Of a stretch of DNA of 64,000 bases, positions 10,917 through 21,608 are shown piece after piece. The notes under the pieces are model-generated. The model ran no database searches. It was not told where the DNA came from and was given only the letters and a program-made list of their open reading frames with translations. The DNA lies in NCBI GenBank assembly GCA_016110215.1, contig JADWQD010000011.1, forward strand, positions 1,364,001-1,428,000, given 5' to 3'. Source of the DNA: Capronia americana. Taxonomy: Eukaryota > Ascomycota > Eurotiomycetes > Chaetothyriales > Herpotrichiellaceae. How positions within the stretch are numbered: the stretch's first letter is position 1; the number at the start of each line of letters is the position of its first letter. Position numbers and translations under genes: made by a program.

Positions 10917-12025
10917 GGTCGGAACGGGGAGAGTGTACGAGTACGAGTGGTATGGACTGTGTAGGCGTAGACGGGCGGTGGTACAGCATCTACAGTACAA
11001 ACGAGTACCAGGCGTAAACATGCCGTGGTAGAGCATCGACTGTGTATCCGCCCCAAACCGGCTGTGGTATGCGTGAGGATCGATCGGTGGCCAACCGACG
11101 TGCGTAACTCGGAAGAAGACGCCCGAGCACGAGCCTCTGCCGCCTCGTTAGTGGCTTCGGCTCAGCCTAAACCTCCCGAGCTTGGGGCTTGGGGATCTCG
11201 CAGGTGCACAATGACATGGTGTTGCAGCTGACGGGGGTGCCGGAGCCTCCTTACAGGCCCGTCGGTATGCAAGTCATCGTCACCCCCAGCCCTTGTCGTC
11301 GCTCTCCGAATTGTTTCCAACCACCCGAGGTCGTGGAAATGCCCTGTTCGGCTCTCTCCAGCGCCCAAGCATCCAATGACCCCAACGACAATCAACACCA
11401 TCGTCTGCTATACCTCATACGAGTATCACGACTCGACGACCGTGTCTCTCGGAGTGTCGGCACTGGTTGTTTGCGCAATGCCCAGACTTTCGCTTCGACA
11501 TTCCTCCGCATGAGGCCGTCTTCCTATTCGAGGCCTCGCCGCGTTCGTCGAAGTCCGTCAGATGATTGATGCCACTGCCACTGCCACTCGCTCGACAAAG
11601 ATATGTCGTCCACCTGATCAGATGCCTAGTCTTGATGCTACACCCTCTCCAAGATGGGCACACCCTCTTCCTGCTTTCTATGCTTAGCGTGACGGTCCGT
11701 TGCTCAACCTTCAAAACCAACTGATTTCACCCAGAGGTGATCGACGGGTGATGCTTGGCCGGACCCATTAATCACAGGTCATTCATTCTATTGATACTGC
11801 TGACTCGGGATATACTCGACCTTAGTCAGGGACCGAGCTGCCTCCTTATTCTGCGCCTTCCACGCGACTGTTATTCATATTATCTTACCGTGCTCATGGC
11901 CAGCTGACGACCTTGGGAAGGCGGTGACTGTCCGCAGGCGGCGACGTGACCTCCTTCCTGCTGCCTCTGTTGATTTCTGCAGCTGTCCTTCCTGCTCCTC
12001 CTCCCCCCATGTCGAAGCTGCCACG
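10917..12025. other. Divergent intergenic region, esterase / ClC
   Basis: This 1.1 kb region must contain both promoters. Several short open frames occur on both strands, but none has a family match or a sensible composition. No repeat longer than a few bases was noticed. Confidence 0.4.
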
Positions 12026-14776
12026 ATGCCGAAATCCTTTGTCTCCTTCCAAGAACCCTATGAGACTGGGTCCCTCACACCTTCCTATCCAGCTACCACG
12101 CCGTCCTCCCCGGAGACGCTCCGCAGATTGAAAACTTCGCTCTCCGTCATTGAGCCGGGCCATCGGCTACCCCCCTCGCTTGTCATGACTCCCAAAGACA
12201 CGGAAGAGAGCGCCTTGCTGGGAGAGCATCCTGGGTTGACTCGCAGGTACACCGAGAGTATGCAGGAATCTCCGAGGTCGAGACAGCTTTCAAGAGTGAA
12301 TAGTGCCAGTGGGAGTCTACGGAGGAGGAAGTATAGTGCGCGACAGTCGGGCAACTCCAGTCCCGTGTGGATGAGAAACTCCGGTCTCCGTACGCCCAAG
12401 CTTTCTTCGTCGATGCTGGCAGGCTCTTTGTCCAAGGATGATCGCTTGTGGTATGATCAGTTCACGTCCACCGACTGGGTCCACGATAGCATTGCGGACG
12501 GGTACCGTGTACTCGAGCTGAGGAAAAAGAGGGGTTGGCGAGGACGTCTCGCTTTGCTGGTCGACTCGGCTCAAGGATGGATCCTCGTTGCCATCATCGG
12601 GTTCGTCACGGCGGCCATAGCGTATTTTGTCGACGTGACGGAGTCGGCTATCTTCGACATCAAACGAGGATTCTGTCGAGGCGCTTGGTATCTGGGTAGA
12701 ACCAGCTGCTGCGATGGAGAACGCGTGTGTGACAGGTGGAGGAGCTGGTCGGAACTCATCCGCCCTTCTCGAATCGACGACGTCCACGTCGATTATCTGG
12801 CATTCATCATTGGGTCAATGGTCCTTGCAGCCTTGGCCTGCTTCATCACATTGTACTCGAAGACGGTCGTGCCATCGCACATTGCTTCCACGCTAGATGA
12901 GAATCTTGGAGCTCTCCGGGCAAACGTCAACGTTGAGGCAGACGAGGACAAGTCATCGGGTGTCCGACCTTCACCTCAGGAAGACACCGTTCCAGCAAGC
13001 GTATACTTCTCAGCAGCCGGAAGTGGCGTTGCGGAGGTCAAGGTCATCCTCAGTGGCTTTGTGCTGCATGGGTACCTCGGTCTTCGAGTCCTTACTATCA
13101 AGACAATCGCCCTCATTCTGAGCGTGGCATCGGGGATGAGTTTGGGCAAAGAGGGTCCTTATGTGCACATCGCCGCCTGCGTGGGCAACATTGCTTGCAG
13201 GTTCTTTACCAAGTACAACCTCAACGACGGTAAGAGAAGAGAGGTACTCTCGGCGAGTGCCGCAGCTGGCGTCGCCGTCGCTTTCGGTTCGCCCTTGGGT
13301 GGAGTCCTCTTCAGCCTCGAGGAAGTCAGCTACTACTTTCCTTCCAAGACCTTGTTCCGGACCTTCTTCTGTTGTATTGTTGCGGCGCTATCACTGAAGT
13401 TTCTGAACCCATATGGCACAAACAAGATTGTGCTGTTTGAAGTCCGTTACGTGACGGATTGGCATTACTTCGAGCTTGTCATCTTTGCATTGATCGGCGT
13501 GGCAGGTGGACTGGCCGGCGCACTTTTCATCAAAATGTCTCGCTTCTGGGCCACCACATTTCGGCGCATCAACATCATCAAGACCTATCCCATGCTGGAA
13601 GTTCTACTCGTGGCGCTACTCACAGGCTTGATCAGCTTCTGGAACCGCTACACCCGGCTGGCTGTTGCCGAACTCCTGTTCGAGCTAGCTAGCCCATGCC
13701 AGAATAATACCGGAAATGGGCTCTGTCCTACGACTGAGGACGAGATCTTGGAGATTGTTCGCTACCTCAGCATTGCATTCGTGGTCAAGGCTTTTCTCAC
13801 GACCATCACTTTTGGCATCAAGGTGCCCGCGGGCATCTATGTGCCTTCTATGGTTGTTGGTGGTCTGATGGGACGCATCGTCGGTCACTTGACCCAATAC
13901 GTAGTTTTGAAGCTACCGGACTTCTTCCTCTGGTCACATTGCCGAGATTCCGGAAACATCGAATCGTGTGTTACACCTGGAGTCTATGCTCTAGTGGCAG
14001 CGGGTGCCACGATGTGCGGCGTCACACGCCTCTCCGTCACCTTGGCCGTCATCTTGTTTGAGTTGACAGGCAGCTTGGACCATGTGTTACCATTTTCATT
14101 GGGCGTTCTCTGCGCCAAGTGGACGGCAGACGCGGTTGAGCCATTGAGCATATATGATCTGTTGACGGATATGAATTCATACCCTTTCCTCGATAACAGG
14201 AGAACGCCGGTGTTTGACTCTGAGCTCGGAGACATCACACCCCGATTCAGGAGAGACAAAGTGATTGACATCACGCTGTCCCCTCTTGTCAGGGCGACAG
14301 ACCTACGGGCTAAACTTCAACGCCTACAAAATCTCGGCGAGCTCGATGGCGGCTTGCCTATCCTCCGCAATAAGGTCCTGGTGGGTCTCATCCCGGCTCC
14401 GGACCTGGAGTTTGCCCTAGACAGGGTGGAAGACGAGGAGAGCGCATCCTGCTTGCTCTCCACAGAAAGCCACGCGCAGAACTCACACTACCGGCCTTGG
14501 GACTCATTCGAGGAGACAGGGTACGATTCGGGCAGGGAAGAGTCAGGCAATGAAGAAACCCCGTCGGCTGAACCTACGGATCTGACACCTTACATCGACC
14601 CGGCGCCGGTAGCACTTGATGTGCACTCACCAATGGACCTGGTTTATCAGTGCTTCGTCAAATTGGGGCTACGGTACATTTGCGTTTTGAGCGATGGGGA
14701 ATTTAGGGGCATGGTCCACAAAAAGGCATTTGTGAGATACGTCAAGACGTTGGAACACAGTTCGAGTCTTCGGTGA
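12026..14776 (+). CDS. ClC-family Cl-/H+ exchanger with CBS domains
   Basis: A single exon of 916 residues. The open frame extends upstream only through a GTG, so I take the ATG at 12026 (MPKSFVSFQEPYETG). After a Ser-rich cytosolic N-terminus, transmembrane segments start near residue 195. Ion-pathway motifs are AAGSGVAEVKVILSGF, SLGKEGPYVH with the gating Glu376, and PLGGVLFSLEEVSYYFP with Glu433. Glu433 matches the internal proton glutamate of ClC exchangers, so the protein should be an exchanger and not a passive channel. The C-terminal third carries two CBS-like regions separated by an acidic Ser-rich insert. Relatives (yeast Gef1, animal ClC-3/4/5) acidify Golgi and endosomes or vacuoles. 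GSGVAEVK replaces the more common GSGIPEVK, so it may belong to a divergent fungal branch. Confidence 0.9.
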   Translation: MPKSFVSFQEPYETGSLTPSYPATTPSSPETLRRLKTSLSVIEPGHRLPPSLVMTPKDTEESALLGEHPGLTRRYTESMQESPRSRQLSRVNSASGSLRRRKYSARQSGNSSPVWMRNSGLRTPKLSSSMLAGSLSKDDRLWYDQFTSTDWVHDSIADGYRVLELRKKRGWRGRLALLVDSAQGWILVAIIGFVTAAIAYFVDVTESAIFDIKRGFCRGAWYLGRTSCCDGERVCDRWRSWSELIRPSRIDDVHVDYLAFIIGSMVLAALACFITLYSKTVVPSHIASTLDENLGALRANVNVEADEDKSSGVRPSPQEDTVPASVYFSAAGSGVAEVKVILSGFVLHGYLGLRVLTIKTIALILSVASGMSLGKEGPYVHIAACVGNIACRFFTKYNLNDGKRREVLSASAAAGVAVAFGSPLGGVLFSLEEVSYYFPSKTLFRTFFCCIVAALSLKFLNPYGTNKIVLFEVRYVTDWHYFELVIFALIGVAGGLAGALFIKMSRFWATTFRRINIIKTYPMLEVLLVALLTGLISFWNRYTRLAVAELLFELASPCQNNTGNGLCPTTEDEILEIVRYLSIAFVVKAFLTTITFGIKVPAGIYVPSMVVGGLMGRIVGHLTQYVVLKLPDFFLWSHCRDSGNIESCVTPGVYALVAAGATMCGVTRLSVTLAVILFELTGSLDHVLPFSLGVLCAKWTADAVEPLSIYDLLTDMNSYPFLDNRRTPVFDSELGDITPRFRRDKVIDITLSPLVRATDLRAKLQRLQNLGELDGGLPILRNKVLVGLIPAPDLEFALDRVEDEESASCLLSTESHAQNSHYRPWDSFEETGYDSGREESGNEETPSAEPTDLTPYIDPAPVALDVHSPMDLVYQCFVKLGLRYICVLSDGEFRGMVHKKAFVRYVKTLEHSSSLR

Positions 14777-16379
14777 GTGGCCGGCAAAAGAGTGCCGTAG
14801 GGGGGGTTGCGGAAGCGACTTCAGACTGCATCACCAGCAACAGGCCTGGATTACAGACGTCCACGAGCATCGTTTAGCATTTGAGGTACGGTAATAGAGT
14901 TGGTCTTCCATTTGCATTAGCGTTCAAGGAGTCCTCGATGGTCATTATTGGATTGTGGGTACGAAGCATCTCATGACGGCTCAAGCGATTCTATGTAAAC
15001 TACTGCTAATACTACAACGACAGTAAATGCAACAGTCTCTTCCTAGGCATCGAGGCGATCATTATGACTTAGATAACAACGAAGTGGCAAACAGTATCCC
15101 GCTGCTCAAGGCTTGGAGTCACCTTGCTGTACGCAGACCCAAACCTTCAACACTTGTCTGAACGGTCTGTGCGATACGTACTCTTTGGTATCCTCACTGC
15201 GTACTTTTACGGGACTTAGGCCGGCACATCTTTTCCCTCCCGCATCCGCAAACCTACGGAGCAGAAGGGAGCGACCTGTCCGTCCGTCCGTGCCATCCCC
15301 TAGCGAGCATAGGGTCTTTAGTATGCTTTCCAGGGCCGTCTCCACCCAAGAGCTCCCGCGAGGGAAAAACCTTATGGTGGCTACCTACCGGTGCCGATAC
15401 TGTATCACAAGCCAGCCAGCCAGCCTTGTCTCTTTCTGAATCAACCTATCAGCCTTGCCAGACGACGCAGGATAGGCCCGAGACCGCGGTATGCTTTTCT
15501 GATCATCCTCAACGAAACGAAACGACCTGCACACTTGCTGCTGTTAGTCAACGGCCCAGAAAGTTTTGCGCTTTCAACGACCTAGACACTTGCTGTTGGT
15601 CAACGCCCCCAAAAGTTTTGCGCTTTCACGCCCGCTGACCCAGACGAATCTAACAAGAGTCTGTCGGTCGCCGTGGGCCGTCGAGTTCCGGGCATCAAGG
15701 TCTTGCGACTTGCGAGGTCGTTTCCATACGGGAGAATCTCCAGACAGACTGTCCACGATTCGCCAAGTACTGTGTACACGGAGAAGGACACTAAGAGCTC
15801 CCCTTTTTCTCTGGAATCGCTGCCCATGTCGTGTTCATGCCGTGTGTGGCTCGACGGTTACCATTCGCCGTGCAGGTGACACTCGAGTTTCTTGATTTGA
15901 TTGTGTGACTTCCAACCAGAACGCACGTGAAGGACAGCTAGGTAGTTCATCTGTGTGCACAGACTCTCGAACCGGGAAACCGCCAGCCACGGAACTATTG
16001 CGGTTGGCCGAACCATTCAATACAGCTGGGAAGGAACGTACGTGGAGTGGAGGCCGTGAATCGTTGGGCAAGATCAGGCGAATAAATGCAGGTACCGACC
16101 TCTTTCGTGAGTCTAGGACAGATTAGTTTGCTGGTGTCCACCGTCGAGGTTTTGAGGTTTTAAAAGAGGAACTCGCACTGCTGATGATTCCCTTCTTCTC
16201 CAAGCAGTCTTCGGCACTTATCATATCCCATACTCATACTTCGTCCGCATCCCAGCTTTCCAACTTGACTCCCTGGAGAGCACCTCGCGAATACAACTGT
16301 TACACGCAACAACGCCTCAGCGGCCGCCGGAATCAACGCACTTAACCTTTCCACTCTATCGCTTCAGACAGCTTTCAAG
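14777..16379. other. Long intergenic region with a tandem duplication
   Basis: About 1.6 kb without a supportable gene between two plus-strand genes. The open frames here are short and have no recognisable features. It contains a roughly 53 bp imperfect direct duplication at 15523-15629, listed separately. The last few hundred bases must include the promoter of the membrane-protein gene that starts at 16380. Confidence 0.4.
15523..15629. repeat. Imperfect tandem duplication, about 53 bp x 2
   Basis: Two adjacent copies, 15523-15577 and 15578-15629. Both start with CGACCT, share CACTTGCTG and GTCAACG, and end with AAAGTTTTGCGCTTTCA. The copies differ by a few substitutions and a small length change, so the duplication is not very recent. 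No protein-coding role is evident. Confidence 0.75.
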
Positions 16380-17375
16380 ATGACGTTTGCCATGCCTACC
16401 GCAACGCAAACAGAGGCCGCTGCCACTGAAGGTTCCGCAGGTTCCGCAGAGCACGCGGAGCACGTTACCTCTGTTGGACCGTGGGCGCTCCGGCGGTACA
16501 GCAATACAAGCTGGACAGCCGTTAGCAGTGCAGGGGCGCGCTCCACTAGGCGAGGCCCTACGTCCAGCGCCATCATTAGTCCGACTTCAGGAGACAGCAG
16601 CTCCGAGAACCCGTTCAGCAGCGCATTCGCTGCAAGCCTCACAGGCAACCATATCTTTCGGGATTGGGACGCATCGGAGGCGTCAAGTTCAACGGCGGTG
16701 GGCTCGAGTGCAGGAGGCGATGGGCACGCCCGAGTAAAGGGCAAGTCAGAGTTCACGAGGACCATGGAGGAGGTGGACCGCCAGGCGGAGGAAGTCCGGT
16801 GCATGCTGGACGGGGAGGTCATTGCAACGAGCAATGACGAGGCCGAGAGGCGGCGATATGAGGAGGCAAGAGCCGAGCGGCCACGAGGGACCGTTCGCCA
16901 TCATTGGCCGTCTCTGCCATCCTCTGCAGCCCTGACACGGGCGAGGAGGACCCGGTCGTCGACGGACACTGAGCGTGACGCCATCGACGCGCTCCACCAC
17001 CTGCAGGCCGACAACTGCCAGGCCTGCAGGCAGAACGCCTCAGTCGCAACGGCAGGGATATACATGCTTGCCGTTACGACGGTCGTTGCCATCCCGAGTC
17101 CGTTCATATTGATCAAGGTCCTGTCGGGCGGGCCCAGCCCCCAACTCAGCCTGTACCTGGTGATGGCGATTCCGAGCGCGATATTCAACAGCCTGCTCAT
17201 GATCGCCTGGGTTGTCCTGGCCGGGCTCAGATGGCCCAGTTGGCGAGAGAAGAGCGGGCTCGGCTTCTTCAAGCAGTGGATCTGTTCGTTGACCATCGGG
17301 CAGGGTTTCTATTTCCTGGTGGCAGGGGTGTTGTATGCTTGTTCGAAGACATCGACCGGGTTCGGACGAGGTTGA
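16380..17375 (+). CDS. Unrecognised membrane protein with three C-terminal transmembrane segments
   Basis: A single exon of 331 residues that I cannot assign to a family. The first 200 residues are rich in Ala, Ser, Thr and Glu and look disordered. A short charged helical part (MEEVDRQAEEVRCMLDGEVI) and an Arg-rich stretch follow. A Cys pair (DNCQACRQN) precedes the first of three hydrophobic segments: ATAGIYMLAVTTVVAIPSPF, LSLYLVMAIPSAIFNSLLMI and IGQGFYFLVAGVLYACSK. The start at 16380 is the first ATG of the frame after a plausible leader. Composition, three coherent membrane spans and the absence of internal stops argue that it is real. Its neighbours (ClC exchanger, DapB) give no functional clue. 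Confidence 0.6.
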   Translation: MTFAMPTATQTEAAATEGSAGSAEHAEHVTSVGPWALRRYSNTSWTAVSSAGARSTRRGPTSSAIISPTSGDSSSENPFSSAFAASLTGNHIFRDWDASEASSSTAVGSSAGGDGHARVKGKSEFTRTMEEVDRQAEEVRCMLDGEVIATSNDEAERRRYEEARAERPRGTVRHHWPSLPSSAALTRARRTRSSTDTERDAIDALHHLQADNCQACRQNASVATAGIYMLAVTTVVAIPSPFILIKVLSGGPSPQLSLYLVMAIPSAIFNSLLMIAWVVLAGLRWPSWREKSGLGFFKQWICSLTIGQGFYFLVAGVLYACSKTSTGFGRG

Positions 17376-17581
17376 TTCTACAATCGAGCTGTTTGAGCAT
17401 GGCGTTTGGGAGTCGATTTGAAGCGTGGAGTTTGAGGAATGTTGACATGTTCCGTTTCCGGAGACGAGCTTGACACGGCCGCAAGCAGCAAGCCTGAATG
17501 CGAGAGATACCCCCGGCCAGATATTTGAATAGGATCAGATAGAATGAGAAGAGAACTACAATGACTGCGAGAGTAATTGGG

Positions 17582-17607
17582 AGTGTCGTCGTTGTCGTTG
17601 TCGTTGT
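17582..17607. repeat. GTTGTC hexamer microsatellite in the DapB leader
   Basis: Consecutive copies of a GTCGTT/GTTGTC unit lie about 60-85 bp upstream of the DapB start codon. A similar short run lies just upstream of the CAX start at 52830-52850. It may be no more than a simple repeat in a leader. Confidence 0.5.
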
Positions 17608-17667
17608 AACTGCCGTTGTATTGTTCGTTGGCGTTGTCGGGCGCCGTCCAATCGGAAGCCTCGCGCG

Positions 17668-20600
17668 ATGGACTCGGTTGAGGCTGAGGCTGCGGCCGCG
17701 GCTGCGACGCCTCGTCGAACTCGCTCCCCGTCTCCCACTCCCTCTACTCCCTCATCTCCATCCCAGAACCCGAGCGAGCCTAGCACGCTTCGGATTATCA
17801 CCGACCTACGCGCGAAGCAACTCCCTCCTGCGTCGCCTAGAAAAAGAGTCTCGACCACAGCTCGCAGAGACATCGACGGCGGCGCCGTCTCGCCTTGCAC
17901 GTTTCAGCCTCCGACACCATGGCCAGATAACTCGGCCGCTTCCCAGTCGAGGTCGACCTCTCTCGCTTTCAACTACGACATCTTCGACGCGAGCCCCAGG
18001 CGGTTGCCTCCCACTCCGAGGATGGGGACCCTACCAGAAGAGCAGGAGACGCTGATAAACCAGGCGGACAGGTCGTCCGAGGATACATATCCTAGACTTT
18101 CCCAGGACAGTGTGACCACGGCCTCGACGGTGTCGTTGGTCCTGGAGAGTCTCAATCGGTCACATGCTGCCGAAAAGCGCTCGCAACCCACCGACTACCG
18201 AGACGACGACAGTGATCCTGAGTTGCCCAGGTTCAAGGACAAGAACTACACCCTTGGCGGGCAGCACATGTCAAGAGGGCTGAAGCGAACGTTATGGATC
18301 ATCTCAGCAATTGCCGTAATCGGCTGGGGCCTGGCCCTCGCGGCGTTTGTGGCTGGTGGGCGATACAAACATGCCTCGACGTTTGACTACGACAACGAGA
18401 CGCCGATCAAGGGTTCGGCAAAAAAGGTCACCATGGAACAAATACGGAACGGGCAGTGGTCGCCTAGGTACGCGAATATCGAGTGGACTGCGGGCCCCAA
18501 CGGCGAGGATGGACTGTTGTTGGAGATCAATCAGCCGGCGAAGGATTATCTGGTCGTCGAGGATATCCGGAGTCGGACCTCGTCTGCGGCGAACGCTCAC
18601 AAAGCCAGGACGTTGGTGAAGAGCGGCTGGATCAAATACGGTGGACAACAATACTGGACCACGGACTTCTGGGTCAGCCCGGACATGAAGAAGGTTCTCC
18701 TTCTGGCGAAGCCGGAAAAGGTGTTTCGACACTCCTTCCTCGGGCTCTACTTTATCCTCGACGTGGAGACGCAGAATGCTCAGCCGCTCGATCCCGCCCT
18801 GCCAAACGCGAAGATCCAACTGGCTCAGTGGTCGCCCCAGAGCGATTCCATCGTCTTCACGAGAGACAACAACCTGTTCCTGAGGTCACTCTCGTCGCCT
18901 CAGGTGACTACCATCACAACCGATGGAGGCCCCGAGTATTTCTACGGGATTCCGGACTGGGCGTACGAGGAAGAAGTCTTCGGTACCAACACGGCCACCT
19001 GGTGGGCACGGGATGGCCAATACCTCGCTTTCCTGCGCACCAACGAGACCACCGTCCCCGAATATCCTGTGCAATTTTTCCTCTCAAGGCCGAGCGGGAA
19101 AGAGCCCATTGAGGGGCTAGAGAACTATCCAGAAGTGAAGGAGATCAAATACCCCAAAGCTGGAGCACCCAATCCGGTGGTGGACATTCTGTTCTACGAT
19201 GTCGTAAAGCAAGAGGTCTTCTCGGTGGACATCGACGGTGGGTTTCCCGACGACGACCGCATCATCTTCAACATTGTCTTCGCGGACGACGGGAAAGCAT
19301 TAGTCTCAGAGTCGAACCGCGAAAGTGATCGGGTGAGGATTGTGCTTGTCGACGTCGCGGCGCAATCCGGACATACGGTCCGAATTGTCGACCTGAAGGA
19401 TGTGGACGGAGGCTGGATTGAACCTACGCAGCAGACGAAGTACATCCCGGCCGATCCGGATAATGGCCGTCCGGAAGACGGCTACGTCGATGTTGTCGTT
19501 TCTGGCTATGGCAATCACTTGGCCTACTTCTCGCCCTTGAACAGCTCGATTCCAGTCATGCTGACGAAAGGGGACTGGGAGGTGGATGGCGGACCAGCCG
19601 CAGTCGATCTGAAGAACAGTCTGGTGTATTTCACCGCGGCCAAGGAAGCACCTTCGCAGCGCCATGTGTACAGCGTCAAACTGGACGGCACAGACATGCA
19701 ATCGCTCGTTCCCACCGACGAAGCCGGATACTGGGAAGCCTCGTTCTCTTCCGGAGCAGGCTACATCAGCCTGAAATACACCGGGCCCAACATCCCCTAC
19801 CAGAAAGTCGTCTCCACGCCGGCCAACCCCGAGAAAATATCGCAGGTCCTCGAAGACAACAAGCCTCTCGCTAAGATGGCATCCTCGCACGAACTCCCCC
19901 ATCAGATCTTCCAGAACGTCACCATCGGAGACTATACCCTACCAGTCGTCGAGCGCCGGCCGCCTCACTTCGACCCCAAGAAGAAATACCCCGTCTTGTT
20001 CTACCTGTACGGCGGGCCCGGTTCACAGATGGTCAACCGCCGCTTCCACGTCGACTTTCAATCTTACGTCGCATCTTCTCTCGGCTACGTCGTTGTCACA
20101 GTCGACGGGTGCGGCACTGGCTTCATCGGTCGCAAGGCCCGCACCCTTATCCGCGACAATCTCGGCTTCTACGAGGCGCATGATCAAATCGCCACGGCAA
20201 AGATCTGGGCCGAGAAATCATACGTCGACCCCGACAGAATTGCCATCTGGGGCTGGTCGTACGGCGGGTTCATGACGCTCAAGGTCCTCGAGACGGATGC
20301 CGGCGAGACGTTCAAGTACGGCATGGCGGTGGCGCCCGTGACAGACTGGCGGTTCTACGACAGCATCTACACCGAGCGATACATGCGGACGCCGCAGAAC
20401 AATCCGCTGGGGTACGACAAGTCGGCCATCTCGAACGTGACGGCGATTGCCCAGAACGTGCGATTTCTCATCATGCACGGCGTGGCGGACGACAACGTAC
20501 ACATGCAGAACACTCTGACGCTGCTGGACAAGTTCGACCTGGCGGGCATTGAGAACTACGACGTGCACTTCTTCCCGGATAGCGACCACAGCATTTTGTT

Positions 20601-20751
20601 CCACAACGCCAACAGCATCGTGTACGACAAGCTGGGCAAGTGGCTGGTCAATGCATTCAACGGGGAGTGGTACCGCACCGAGGACCCGCGGCCCGTGGAT
20701 CCCGGCGAGACGCACAACGATCTCGACGAGAGGGAGAGCGAGAAGAGCTGA
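17668..20751 (+). CDS. dapB: Dipeptidyl aminopeptidase B, vacuolar membrane (S9B family)
   Basis: A single exon of 1027 residues. It is a type II membrane protein: a long Ser/Pro/Arg-rich cytosolic tail, then a signal anchor at about residues 208-232 (TLWIISAIAVIGWGLALAAF), then the lumenal beta-propeller and alpha/beta-hydrolase domain. The catalytic triad is Ser864 (GWSYGGF), Asp941 (GVADDNVH) and His974 (DSDHS). YEEEVFG matches the Glu-containing motif that binds the substrate amino terminus. DapB/Dap2 removes X-Pro or X-Ala dipeptides in the vacuole; Ste13 is the Golgi paralogue. The cytosolic tail is longer than in many orthologues; a downstream in-frame start is possible but I have no reason to prefer one. 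The frame ends in a Glu/Arg-rich stretch. Confidence 0.95.
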   Translation: MDSVEAEAAAAAATPRRTRSPSPTPSTPSSPSQNPSEPSTLRIITDLRAKQLPPASPRKRVSTTARRDIDGGAVSPCTFQPPTPWPDNSAASQSRSTSLAFNYDIFDASPRRLPPTPRMGTLPEEQETLINQADRSSEDTYPRLSQDSVTTASTVSLVLESLNRSHAAEKRSQPTDYRDDDSDPELPRFKDKNYTLGGQHMSRGLKRTLWIISAIAVIGWGLALAAFVAGGRYKHASTFDYDNETPIKGSAKKVTMEQIRNGQWSPRYANIEWTAGPNGEDGLLLEINQPAKDYLVVEDIRSRTSSAANAHKARTLVKSGWIKYGGQQYWTTDFWVSPDMKKVLLLAKPEKVFRHSFLGLYFILDVETQNAQPLDPALPNAKIQLAQWSPQSDSIVFTRDNNLFLRSLSSPQVTTITTDGGPEYFYGIPDWAYEEEVFGTNTATWWARDGQYLAFLRTNETTVPEYPVQFFLSRPSGKEPIEGLENYPEVKEIKYPKAGAPNPVVDILFYDVVKQEVFSVDIDGGFPDDDRIIFNIVFADDGKALVSESNRESDRVRIVLVDVAAQSGHTVRIVDLKDVDGGWIEPTQQTKYIPADPDNGRPEDGYVDVVVSGYGNHLAYFSPLNSSIPVMLTKGDWEVDGGPAAVDLKNSLVYFTAAKEAPSQRHVYSVKLDGTDMQSLVPTDEAGYWEASFSSGAGYISLKYTGPNIPYQKVVSTPANPEKISQVLEDNKPLAKMASSHELPHQIFQNVTIGDYTLPVVERRPPHFDPKKKYPVLFYLYGGPGSQMVNRRFHVDFQSYVASSLGYVVVTVDGCGTGFIGRKARTLIRDNLGFYEAHDQIATAKIWAEKSYVDPDRIAIWGWSYGGFMTLKVLETDAGETFKYGMAVAPVTDWRFYDSIYTERYMRTPQNNPLGYDKSAISNVTAIAQNVRFLIMHGVADDNVHMQNTLTLLDKFDLAGIENYDVHFFPDSDHSILFHNANSIVYDKLGKWLVNAFNGEWYRTEDPRPVDPGETHNDLDERESEKS

Positions 20752-21608
20752 ACAAGGGCAGCCAGCCAGCATTGTACTGTATAGCGGACCTCTGACGGGC
20801 ATGAGATAGACATAGCGGGTGTTTCGATCATCGTAAGTCGAGCTGCTGTGAGTTTTCAGCGGCAGATTTAGTGAGTTTGTATAAAATGAAATGAAATCGA
20901 ATCGAGAGCAAATCGAATTGATGTTAAGATGATTGATATTAGAATGAAAATGTGAACAATCAAACGCCAACCAGCATCTAGGCTTACGGTTCTCTCTCAT
21001 CAACTAATGAAATGAGGAAACCCGTTACCAGTTAGTAAAATGATCACTTTGTGTCTGACGCGATCCCTGTTCGGTGGGCCATTATTTAGATCCGCCTTTC
21101 TCGTGCTCATCACATGGAATGCAGATAAATTCTTCCTCCTCGACGTTGATCAGGGCCTGATTCTGCCGCGGCATTGGGGGGGCTCGACGATGTAGGATAT
21201 GAAAAGTGAAGGCGTCCGGGACGGAAGAGGTCAGATGCGATGTGTAGTCAGGCAAGCGGTGATCTGACAAGTCCTCAGAACCCTGTTGAACTTCTGACCT
21301 TTTATTATAGTATGCGTTACGTGTTTGGATTATCTTATATCCGTTCCGAGAGTTTCATTCAATTTCAACTTGGCGGCCATTCTCGAACTTGCTCACAGTT
21401 GATCCTGCCTTTAAATACACCTTCCCCCCTTCACTCCCTTTTATTCTCGAGACCCGAGAGTCTATATCTACATTGTCCAACAGCTTGGCAACCCCGAATA
21501 GAGCGTTGAAAACTGACTTTCCGAAGACTCGAGCCCAGCGGCAATCGAGTTTCTTCTCATCCACCACAACCAGGCAGTCAAGCCGATCAGAAATCCATAT
21601 TTTGAAGG
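20752..21608. other. Intergenic region between dapB and the APH-like gene
   Basis: About 850 bp with no supportable gene. It has an A-rich patch near 20880-20930 made of GAAAT/GAATC-like words, probably in the dapB 3' region. The remainder should hold the promoter of the next gene. Confidence 0.4.
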
